This document shows positions 15,932-23,082 of a stretch of DNA of 58,592 nucleotides, piece by piece. The DNA is taken from NCBI GenBank assembly GCA_902834555.1, contig CADFJN010000015.1:1-58592 (forward strand), written 5' to 3'. A program made the translations under genes and the position numbers. Origin of the DNA: Atopobiaceae bacterium (GTDB lineage: Bacteria > Actinomycetota > Coriobacteriia > Coriobacteriales > Atopobiaceae). The notes below the pieces were generated by a model. That model saw only the letters and a program-made list of their open reading frames with translations, did no database searches and was not told the DNA's origin. How positions within the stretch are numbered: position 1 is the stretch's first letter; each line of letters begins with the position of its first letter.

Positions 15932-17177
15932 GAGCGACACCGCCCAGCCAGCCCCAGCGCGGAGTGGAGGTGACGCCAAACTCGCTGATCCAGGAGTCCA
16001 AGCTCTGGGTCATGACAACGCCGCTCGCGCAGTGGCGTACGGTGCCGTTGCCCACGTAGATACCAATGTGGCCATAGATACGCGCTGCTGCGGAGTAGGG
16101 CTCGGTGGGAACGGCGATAATCATGCCCGCCTGGATGGACGACCTGTCTGAGCTTGAGCAGTACGCCCAGTACATGTCGCAGGCGTTGCCATAGAACGTG
16201 CCGACGCCCGCGTTTGCGAAGACGTTGGAGACCCACGCCGCACAGAAGCCCGCACCCGTGGAGCCCGTGCTATACGCGGCGGAGATGACGGCGGCCTGCG
16301 AGCCGGAGGTGCCGGAGCTGATGTTTGCGGAGCCGCCGGCAGAGCCACCCGAGGAGCTGCTTGAGGAGCTGTAGCTCGCTACGCGACGAGCCTCCTCCTG
16401 GGCGGCGAGAAGCTCGGCGTTGCGCTGGTCGATGAGGGACTGGACGTTGGAGTTGAGCTGGTCGACGAGGTCCTGGGCCTCCTGCTGCTTGGCCTGGACA
16501 TCGGCAAGCTGGGACTCCTGGCTGCTCTTGAGCTGGTTGAGCTGGTCCTTCTGGGAGGTGAGGTCGGCCTGCTTGGACTCAAGCGTGGCCTTGTCGTCCT
16601 CGAGTTGCGCCTTCTGGATCTCGAGGTCGGCCTTCAGGCTCTTGACCTCCTCGATCATGGAGTTGTCCTGCTCGGACACCTTGTCAAGGTAGTAGATGTT
16701 GGACGTAAGCTCCTCGAAGGACGCCGAGGAGAGAAGCAGGTCGATGGTGCTGGCATTGCCGGACTTGAACGCCGCCGACATGCGCTGGCCCAAAACCTCC
16801 TGCTTCTGCTCGATCTCCTTCTGCGTGGAATCGATGTCTTCCTGCTTTGCCTCGATGTCGGCCTGCTTGGCGTCGATGTCTGCCTGGGTCTGGTCAATCT
16901 GCGCAGAGACGTCGTCGATCTGGCCAACGGTGTCCGAGAGCTGCGCAGAGAGGTCCGAGACCTCCTGGCCGATCTGGTCAAGCTGCGCCTGGGCGGCATC
17001 GGCGTCCGACTGGGCGGCGTCAATGTCCGATTGCGAGGTTGCGAAGGCGGCGACGGGGCTGACAAAGGCAAGCGCGCCGGCGCCAATGAGCAGCCTGAAG
17101 GCATCCCTGCGCGTGACGGTACGCGCGGGAGCGAGTGCGTTGGACGCACGTCGGCTGCTGGTGCCGCTAGTGTGCAT
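15924..17177 (-). CDS. secreted coiled-coil peptidoglycan hydrolase (CHAP/NlpC-P60-like)
   Basis: 417 residues. Residues 1-46 carry a twin-arginine-type signal (VTRRDAFRLLIGAGALAF...AFA). Residues 48-260 form a long coiled coil with heptads rich in Q, D and K, like the CwlO/PcsB/RipA regulatory arm. A Ser/Gly linker follows (about 270-300), then a C-terminal cysteine-peptidase domain with GFCAAWVSNVF (catalytic Cys) and YGHIGIYVG (catalytic His). Such enzymes cut peptide cross-links during division and are switched on through the coiled coil, often by FtsEX-like membrane partners. The start ATG follows AGGAGG. The next gene overlaps its stop. Confidence 0.85.
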   Translation of the reverse strand: MHTSGTSSRRASNALAPARTVTRRDAFRLLIGAGALAFVSPVAAFATSQSDIDAAQSDADAAQAQLDQIGQEVSDLSAQLSDTVGQIDDVSAQIDQTQADIDAKQADIEAKQEDIDSTQKEIEQKQEVLGQRMSAAFKSGNASTIDLLLSSASFEELTSNIYYLDKVSEQDNSMIEEVKSLKADLEIQKAQLEDDKATLESKQADLTSQKDQLNQLKSSQESQLADVQAKQQEAQDLVDQLNSNVQSLIDQRNAELLAAQEEARRVASYSSSSSSSGGSAGGSANISSGTSGSQAAVISAAYSTGSTGAGFCAAWVSNVFANAGVGTFYGNACDMYWAYCSSSDRSSIQAGMIIAVPTEPYSAAARIYGHIGIYVGNGTVRHCASGVVMTQSLDSWISEFGVTSTPRWGWLGGVALA

Positions 17178-17312
17178 GAGGCCTCCTGAGAGTACAGCTG
17201 GGTTACGTTTAGGTCACGCATGCCATTCTACTCGTTCGGCCGTCATCGGACGAAAAACACATGGGGCATACGGCCAGCGGCAGGGAGCGCAGCGGCGCCT
17301 CGCTGGGACAGC

Positions 17313-17321
17313 GGGGGGGGG
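17313..17321. repeat. run of nine G
   Basis: A G9 homopolymer in the gap upstream of the hydrolase gene and just after the stop of the nucleoid-protein gene. It is prone to slippage; whether it lies near a promoter is not clear. Confidence 0.6.
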
Positions 17322-17338
17322 TGGCGACCAGCACTCCC

Positions 17339-18391
17339 CTAGCGGTTCTCGATGCGTGCCACGTTGCTGATCACGATCGAGATGCTGCCGTCCTCCTGGT
17401 GCGAGAACTCGATGTAGCCCGGACGCTCGGCCAGCTCGGAGGGAAAGGCGATCTCCACGCCCGTATCGGTGCGAATGCGATGCGTGCGCGTGAGGCGGTT
17501 GGCGGCGCCGCGGCGCACCGGCACCTCCTCGGGCAGGTCGCGCTCGCGGGTGCGCTCCTCGAAGCGCTGCGCCATCTCGGGGTTGTCCTCAAAGACCTCG
17601 CGGCCCACATCTGCGGGCTGGATGGCCTCGTCGGTATCCGCGTGGCGGGCAAGCGCCGCCTTCGCGCGCGACACTTCGACCGCCGGCGTGAGGCCATACT
17701 CCTCGGAGAGGTCCTCCACAATGCTCGTGACCTCGTCGATGACCTCGTGGCTCGACGCCTCCTGCGAGCACTGAAGGAAGAGCTCAGGGATGATCTGGCG
17801 CGACTCGCCGGCCACGCTGCGCTCCTTGTCGTGGAAGTCGATGGCAAGGGTGTCGGCGTCGATGAGGACGTAGGTGTCGACCTTCTGCGTGGGGTTGGGA
17901 AGCGTGGCGTCCTGACGGGCAATCTCGTTGCCGTTCTCGTCCACCTCGTGGATGAACGCCTGCTTCCTGGGGAGAAGCACCACGGCAAAGAGGCGCGTTC
18001 CCTCGGACTCGTAGGCATCCGAGACCTTGTCCTCATCAGTGTTCTCTGAGGCGCGCATCTCTCCGGTGTCCGTGAAGTCCGCCACGAGGAGGTCGCACTG
18101 CTCGAGGTCCTCAGCGCGGCGCAGCTCCTCCCAGAACCACTGGGCTATCTGCACGGAGAAGTCCACGAACGGAACCTGACCGGCCAGGTACTCCTTGAGG
18201 CCCGATGCAAAGTTGCTCTCGGGGGCAAAGGTGCCGTGCTTGCTCTCGGCGCTCGAGCGGATGCGACGCAGGCGGCGCGTGACGTATGAGCGGGTCTGGC
18301 GGTTGTCGAGGTCGAGCTCGCGCTCGGAGAAGAACGTGCTGCCGCTCTCGAAGTCAAAGACGTGCAGTATGGCGTGACCGATCCTGAGCAT
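17339..18391 (-). CDS. nucleoid-associated protein (NdpA/YejK-like)
   Basis: 350 residues from ATG (MLRIGHAILHVFDFESG) with GAGGTCAC upstream; the longer frame to 18529 has no ribosome site. Family signs: the N-terminal domain with HVFDFE, FAVVLLPRKQAFIHEV, a central acidic region (SENTDEDKVSDAY), and a C-terminal domain ending GYIEFSHQEDGSISIVISNVARI. NdpA/YejK relatives bind the nucleoid; their exact role is poorly known. It lies alone between the hydrolase pair and the T-box-like region. Confidence 0.8.
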   Translation of the reverse strand: MLRIGHAILHVFDFESGSTFFSERELDLDNRQTRSYVTRRLRRIRSSAESKHGTFAPESNFASGLKEYLAGQVPFVDFSVQIAQWFWEELRRAEDLEQCDLLVADFTDTGEMRASENTDEDKVSDAYESEGTRLFAVVLLPRKQAFIHEVDENGNEIARQDATLPNPTQKVDTYVLIDADTLAIDFHDKERSVAGESRQIIPELFLQCSQEASSHEVIDEVTSIVEDLSEEYGLTPAVEVSRAKAALARHADTDEAIQPADVGREVFEDNPEMAQRFEERTRERDLPEEVPVRRGAANRLTRTHRIRTDTGVEIAFPSELAERPGYIEFSHQEDGSISIVISNVARIENR

Positions 18392-18524
18392 GTGACCTCG
18401 CATTCCTTGGGGCGCGGCGTTGCTCGCCCCGTGCGGGCCCGCCACGCGACCACCAAGGATACCGCAGGCTAGAGAGGGGGCCGTCCGGACTTTGCTGTAG
18501 TGTCGTTGACATGCTGAGCCACAA

Positions 18525-18559
18525 CACAAAAGGGCGGACGCCCTTCCAGGCGTCCGCCC
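18525..18559 (-). terminator. intrinsic terminator, leftward
   Basis: On the minus strand GGGCGGACGCC-TGGAAG-GGCGTCCGCCC is followed by TTTTGTGTT. It ends whatever is transcribed from the T-box-like region and isolates the nucleoid-protein gene from it. Confidence 0.8.
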
Positions 18560-18779
18560 ACCTACGTGATACTTTGGACTCTCCCCCTTAGGGAGGTCGC
18601 TCCCGCGCGGGATGCGACAAAGGCGATACGCACGTGCTATCTGTGATGGCTCGCTTGGTGCGAACCCGTTCTCCGTTCCTCTCGTGGTATTAGGAACCTG
18701 TCTGGAGTTGTCGGTTCTTCACCGACCGGAGAAAAAGATGCGCCTGCCCTGTTTGAGATTCACGTCGCTGTCTAATCAG

Positions 18780-18960
18780 CGTATTCGCGGTGCCACCGTA
18801 TCGACTTTGACGTTGCGAGGGATCTGCCACCGCCTCTGGGGTGAATTCATGCATCCAAAGGCAGGCGCTTGGTTGAACTCTCGTCACTGCCCATCGGAAT
18901 GCACCTCCTACCTCGGTCGTCCTTGCTGGGCGACTCCCTTTAGTCACTGTCTTTATAGCC
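18780..18960 (-). promoter_or_regulatory. T-box-like leader without an obvious target gene
   Basis: The minus strand holds ACGGTGGCACCGCG (rc of 18787-18800), 13 of 14 identical to the T-box antiterminator consensus AGGGTGGYACCGCG. About 150 nt upstream is a possible -10 (TATAAA) and a region that can fold as a stem I. After the T-box come a CGCTG-loop-CAGCG hairpin and TCTTTTTCTCC. T-boxes sense uncharged tRNA and normally precede aminoacyl-tRNA synthetase or amino-acid genes. Here no such gene follows before the terminator at 18525. The specifier codon could not be assigned. The remainder of 18560-18780 has small hairpins (for example GTCGGT-loop-ACCGAC) and no gene. Confidence 0.45.
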
Positions 18961-19109
18961 AATTCGAAAGGTGTTAAACCCCGGGAAGCGCATCCGTGCC
19001 GCAAGCGGTCACCTATTGTCCGCGACGGACGCAGCCGTGCAAAAGCATTCCAGAGATGGGATACTTAGTAGTTGGTGTGAGAGCAACAAAGCCATCGCCA
19101 TTAATCCCT

Positions 19110-19223
19110 GGTGCGGAAACTTGCGCTCGTGCGCCAAAACGACGCCGGAGCAGTCCCTCCGTACGCAATCCCATCAGAAACTCCCCCTTCGTGCGCCAAA
19201 ACGACGCCCGAAGGGGGAGTTTT
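19110..19223. repeat. double-hairpin element family C, copy 1 (ligA terminator)
   Basis: Two hairpins share the loop GCGCCAAAACGACGC: GCTC...GAGC at 19125-19151 and CTCCCCCTTCG...CGAAGGGGGAG at 19178-19223, the latter flanked by AAA and TTTT. The link TACGCAATCCCATCAGAAAC is also conserved in the second copy at 49245. The large hairpin lies 50 bp past the ligA stop and should terminate it. Confidence 0.75.
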
Positions 19224-19272
19224 AGCAACCAGCTGGAGCAGCACCGAGTGGCCTACGACACCGCCGAAAGGC

Positions 19273-21501
19273 CTACGCCTGCGGCGCCTCCCCCGTCTCG
19301 AGGATGCGCTCGAGCGCGGCCTCGTCCAGCACGGGCACGCCGAGGGACTGCGCCTTCGTGAGCTTGGAGCCAGCAGCGGCGCCTGCCACCACGAAGCTCG
19401 TGCGTTTCGAAACAGAGCCGGAGACCTTGGCGCCCAGGGCCTTGAGCTGCGCCCCGGCCTCGTCGCGCGTGAAGTGCTCGAGTGTCCCCGTGAGGACAAA
19501 GGTGAGGCCGGCCAGCGTCTGCGGACGCTCCGGCTCAGCGACCTCCTCCTCGAGGACCACGCCCGCCTCGCGCAGGCGCTCCAGCACGCGGACGTTCTCC
19601 GGCACCGAGAAGAACTCGCGCACCGATGCAGCGATCTTGGGACCAATGCCGTCGATCGTGGCGATGTCCTCCTCGCTAGCGGCCATAAGTGCCTGGAGCG
19701 AGCCAAAGTGGCGCGCCAGCACCGTGGCAACGTTGGCACCCACGTGTCGGATGCCCAGACCAAAGAGGACGCGCGCAAGGCCGCGGGAGCGGGACTCATC
19801 AACCTGCGCCATGACCTTCTCGGCAATGGCGCGTCCGACGAGGATGTCCTCGCCCTCAGTGTGGTCCTTGGTGCTTGTCTCGTAGGAACGACCCGTGGGT
19901 GTGGAGGCAAGCGCGTCAACGGTGAGCTTGTCGTAGTAGTCCGCGACATCGGTGAGGGTGCCATTCTCGACCAGACGGCCCACCAGCTCGTCGCCCAGGC
20001 CGTCGATATCCATGGCGTTGCGGCTCCCCCAGTGGATGAGGCGCTCGACGGCCTGCGCGGGACAGTCGATGGAGACGCAGCGGTAGGCGACCTCGCCCTC
20101 TTCGCGCACCACGGGGCTCCCGCAGCTGGGACAGTGCGTGGGCATCTGGAACTCCTGCGAGTCTGCGGGGCGCAGCTCGAGCACGGGGCCCACGACCTCG
20201 GGAATCACGTCTCCGGCCTTGTGCACCACGATGGTGTCGCCCACTCGCACGTTCTTGCGGCGGATCTCGTCGATGTTGTGGAGCGTGGCGCGCGCGATGG
20301 TCGAGCCCGCAACGCTCACGGGGTCGAACTCCGCGACGGGGGTGAGCACGCCGGTGCGGCCCACCTGGATGCGGATGTCGCGAAGCACCGTGCGCTTCTC
20401 CTCGGGCGGGAACTTAAACGCGATGGACCAGCGCGGCGCGCGGGCGGTGAAGCCAAGCGCCGTCTGGCTGGCAAAGGAGTCGACCTTCACCACCACGCCG
20501 TCGATGTCGTAGTCGAGGTCCTCTCGGTGCGCGAGCGCGGTGGCGCAGAAATCATGCACCTCGGCGGCGCAGGTGCAGCGACGGGCGTTGGGGTTCACGT
20601 GGAAGCCGCAGCTAGAGAGCCAGTGCAGGAACTCCCACTGGCTGGTCACCGAGAGCGGCGACTCGTCCGCCACGGCGTAGATGAAGGTCTCGAGGTCGCG
20701 ATGGGCCGTGATCTTGGGGTCCTTCTGGCGCAGGCTGCCGGCAGCAGCGTTTCTCGGGTTTGCAAAGGGCTCGCGGCCTGCAGCGTCCGCCGCCTCGTTC
20801 AGGCGGACGAACGAGTGCTTGGGCATGTAGACCTCGCCGCGCACCTCGATGGAGCGGCCAAGGCCGGCGTCGGCCACAAGCTTGAGGCCCTCTGGTGCCA
20901 GCGCGCGAGGCACGTCGTGGATCGTGAGCACGTTGGCCGTGACGTTCTCGCCCGTCGTACCGTCGCCGCGGGTGGCAGCGCGCACGAGCTGGGCATCCGT
21001 GTACGTGAGCGCCACGCCCAGGCCGTCGATCTTGAGCTCGCAGGTGTAGGCCACGGGGTTCTCCGGCGTTGAGCCTAGGGCTTCGTCGGTCCGGGCAAGC
21101 CACTCGTCCAGCTCGTCCAGGTTCATGGCGTCGTCGATGGAGTACATACGACTAGCGTGGCGGACGGGCTCGAACTGCTCGGAGACATAGCCGCCCACGC
21201 GCTGGGTGTAGGAGTCCGGCGTGACCAGCTCGGGGTTGGCCTTCTCGAGGGCGAGAAGCTCCTGGAGGTAGCGGTCGAACTGGGCGTCCGTCATCTCGGG
21301 CGCGTCGAGGGCGTAGTAGGCGTAGGCAGCGTGGTTGAGGATGCGGTTGAGCTCGGCCGCACGTGCGCGCGCCGTTCGAGCAGGGCTGGCTAGCTTCTCG
21401 ACAGGCTTTTGAGCCGAGAAGGACGCCGCGTTCGCATCGCCAAAGAGCGAGCCCTGCATTCCGGCCGCGTCTGCGTTGTTCCTGTTGGTCTTCTCAGCCA
21501 T
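19273..21501 (-). CDS. ligA: NAD-dependent DNA ligase LigA
   Basis: 742 residues from the ATG with GAGAGGGG upstream. It seals nicks in replication and repair. Domains: Ia NAD-binding region (about 40-110, with YAYYALDAPEMTDAQFD), adenylation domain with the lysine K157 in CELKIDG, OB fold, a four-Cys zinc finger (CPSCGSPVV...YRCVSIDCPAQ), the helix-hairpin-helix region (FGLGIRHVGANVATVLARHFG, IDGIGPKIAASV), and a C-terminal BRCT domain (LAGLTFVLTGTLEHFTRDEA). Complete, with an extra N-terminal tail of about 35 residues. Confidence 0.97.
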   Translation of the reverse strand: MAEKTNRNNADAAGMQGSLFGDANAASFSAQKPVEKLASPARTARARAAELNRILNHAAYAYYALDAPEMTDAQFDRYLQELLALEKANPELVTPDSYTQRVGGYVSEQFEPVRHASRMYSIDDAMNLDELDEWLARTDEALGSTPENPVAYTCELKIDGLGVALTYTDAQLVRAATRGDGTTGENVTANVLTIHDVPRALAPEGLKLVADAGLGRSIEVRGEVYMPKHSFVRLNEAADAAGREPFANPRNAAAGSLRQKDPKITAHRDLETFIYAVADESPLSVTSQWEFLHWLSSCGFHVNPNARRCTCAAEVHDFCATALAHREDLDYDIDGVVVKVDSFASQTALGFTARAPRWSIAFKFPPEEKRTVLRDIRIQVGRTGVLTPVAEFDPVSVAGSTIARATLHNIDEIRRKNVRVGDTIVVHKAGDVIPEVVGPVLELRPADSQEFQMPTHCPSCGSPVVREEGEVAYRCVSIDCPAQAVERLIHWGSRNAMDIDGLGDELVGRLVENGTLTDVADYYDKLTVDALASTPTGRSYETSTKDHTEGEDILVGRAIAEKVMAQVDESRSRGLARVLFGLGIRHVGANVATVLARHFGSLQALMAASEEDIATIDGIGPKIAASVREFFSVPENVRVLERLREAGVVLEEEVAEPERPQTLAGLTFVLTGTLEHFTRDEAGAQLKALGAKVSGSVSKRTSFVVAGAAAGSKLTKAQSLGVPVLDEAALERILETGEAPQA

Positions 21502-21648
21502 GCTGTCCCCTCTCGTCCCCGGCAATCACCAAGCAAGGGTAACGCAAACAGCCAGCGGAATTGAGGCAGCGCCGAGAAGGGCACAGACGCATGCGGGGGC
21601 AGGGCGCGGGTCGCCCTAAGCCTGCGGTGCGCTACGGATTCGTTGCAC

Positions 21649-21797
21649 GCTACAGGTTCGTACCCGAACGTGTGACCCGCGCAGGACGCCACAGATTCGA
21701 TACCCGAACGTGTGGCAAGCGGATACACATTCGATGCCCGAACGTGTATCAAGCTGGGCTCGCCACTCAATCGCACCCGAATGCGTGGCGAGCCCAG
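21649..21797. repeat. cluster of covarying hairpins family D, first cluster
   Basis: Four hairpins in a row: GCTACAGGTTCG...CGAACGTGTGAC (21649), GCCACAGATTCG...CGAACGTGTGGC (21688-21716), GATACACATTCG...CGAACGTGTATC (21722-21750) and a longer one with 14-bp arms CTGGGCTCGCCAC...GTGGCGAGCCCAG (21754-21797). The inner TTCG...CGAA is constant while the outer pairs change together. They fill the gap between ligA (leftward) and the end of the ROK gene. Confidence 0.7.
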
Positions 21798-21836
21798 GAG
21801 AACTTGCGGCAAGTCCTAACGAGAAGATCGCTGCCC

Positions 21837-22718
21837 CTACGCGCGGGCGGCCTCCAGCGCGCGGCGGCCCAGCTCGATGCAGCCAAGGACGCCCTGGTCG
21901 CCCTTGCAGCCGGCCTCCACGATGTAGGAGTCGATGTCCGCCAGCTCGGGCGTCACGAGGTAGCCGTTCAGGTTCTCGAGGACCTTCTTACGCACCAGCG
22001 GGAAGAGCTGGGTCTGCTTCATCACGCCGCCGCCGAGCACAATGCGCTGCGGCGAGTAGCACAGCACGTAGGTGGCAATTCCCTCGGCCAGGTAGGTGCT
22101 CTCGAGGTCCCATACCTCAGGGCGGTCTGCCAGCTCGAAGCCCTTCTTGCCCCAGCGATGCTCGATCGAGGGTCCGGCCGCCAGGCCCTCAAAGCAGCGG
22201 TCGTGGTACGGGCACACACAGTTGCCCTCGTCACCCGGCTGGACCTCAAGCAGGATGTGGCCGGCCTCGGGGTGCAGCATGCCGTGCAGGAGCTGCCCGC
22301 TCACCATGACGCCCGCACCAATGCCCGTGCCAACCGTTAGGTAGACCACGGTGTCAAGACCCTTGCACGAGCCGTACGTAACCTCACCCAGGCAGGCGAC
22401 ATTGACGTCGGTGTCGTAGCCAATGGGGATGTCAAGCGGCTTGAAGGCACTCAGGAAATCGAAGTGGCGCCACGCGGTCTTTGGCGTCTCGAGGATCTTG
22501 CCGTAGCTGGAGGACGACGGGTTCACGCCGGTGGGGCCAAAGGCGCCAATGCCAAGTGCGTCGACGCTGTGCGAGCCAAACCACTCCACCATGCGATCGA
22601 CGCAGTCGTTTGGGCCTTGGGTGGGAATCTCCTCTCGCTCGAGAACCTCTCCCTGGGACGTCCCCACGGAAAGGACCATCTTGGTTCCGCCGGCCTCGAG
22701 CGCGCCAATCCTTGCCAT
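21837..22718 (-). CDS. ROK-family sugar kinase (fructokinase-like)
   Basis: 293 residues from the ATG after GGGGGATGGC. N-terminal phosphate loop LEAGGTKMVLSVG, then GIGAFGPTGVN, substrate/ATP region GYDTDVNVACLGE, GTGIGAGVMV, HPEAGH, and a zinc-site variant CVCPYHDRCFEGLAAGPS. This combination matches the bacterial ScrK/GmuE-like fructokinase or mannokinase branch. It phosphorylates a hexose with ATP in the cytoplasm. It follows copA on the same strand but is separated by a terminator. Confidence 0.88.
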   Translation of the reverse strand: MARIGALEAGGTKMVLSVGTSQGEVLEREEIPTQGPNDCVDRMVEWFGSHSVDALGIGAFGPTGVNPSSSSYGKILETPKTAWRHFDFLSAFKPLDIPIGYDTDVNVACLGEVTYGSCKGLDTVVYLTVGTGIGAGVMVSGQLLHGMLHPEAGHILLEVQPGDEGNCVCPYHDRCFEGLAAGPSIEHRWGKKGFELADRPEVWDLESTYLAEGIATYVLCYSPQRIVLGGGVMKQTQLFPLVRKKVLENLNGYLVTPELADIDSYIVEAGCKGDQGVLGCIELGRRALEAARA

Positions 22719-22791
22719 GCCATCCCCCGTTCGTCCGACGGCAGGCGCATCCCGGGCGTCTGCCAAGCTAGACATATCTGCATTACAGAAT

Positions 22792-22825
22792 AAGGGCCTC
22801 GCGGCACGACGCCGGCGAGACCCTT
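22792..22825 (-). terminator. terminator of the copper operon
   Basis: AAGGGCCTCGC / GCGAGACCCTT stem, 50 bp past the copA stop; on the minus strand the stem is followed by TATTCT. Confidence 0.55.
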
Positions 22826-22875
22826 GAACGGCATGACCTTCCTGTCGAGAAACTCCACGTGGTTGGCGCTTGACG

Positions 22876-23082
22876 CTACGCCACTGTGGCCTCGTAGCCC
22901 GCGTCCTTGACGGCGGCGACAAGGGCCTCATCGGTGACCTCGGGCGCCGCCTCGACCACGGCGTTCTTGTCCGCAAGCGAGACCTTGGCCGAGCTCACGC
23001 CCGGAACGCCTTCGAGGGCCTTGGTCACGTGGGCAACGCAGTGATCGCACATCATGCCCTCGACGTTGAGCTTCTTCTCCAT
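22876..23082 (-). CDS. possible CopZ-like chaperone from an internal start in copA
   Basis: The last 68 codons of copA form a complete HMA domain (MEKKLNVEGMMCDHCVAH...). Its ATG is preceded by AGAGGAG with a 7-nt spacing, a better ribosome site than that of copA itself. A free CopZ-size copper chaperone would result from internal initiation. Both products would share the same frame and stop. This is an inference from the ribosome site. Confidence 0.5.
   Translation of the reverse strand: MEKKLNVEGMMCDHCVAHVTKALEGVPGVSSAKVSLADKNAVVEAAPEVTDEALVAAVKDAGYEATVA

Noticed and set aside
18530..19010. tmRNA or RNase P RNA in the long gene-free stretch
   Set aside because: The conserved tmRNA ends and tag codons and the RNase P GAGGAAAGTCC motif were not found on either strand; the T-box match explains it better.
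21640..21680. A tRNA T-arm-like sequence (GGTTCG...)
   Set aside because: It is part of the repeated TTCG...CGAA hairpin family; no acceptor stem or anticodon arm fits.
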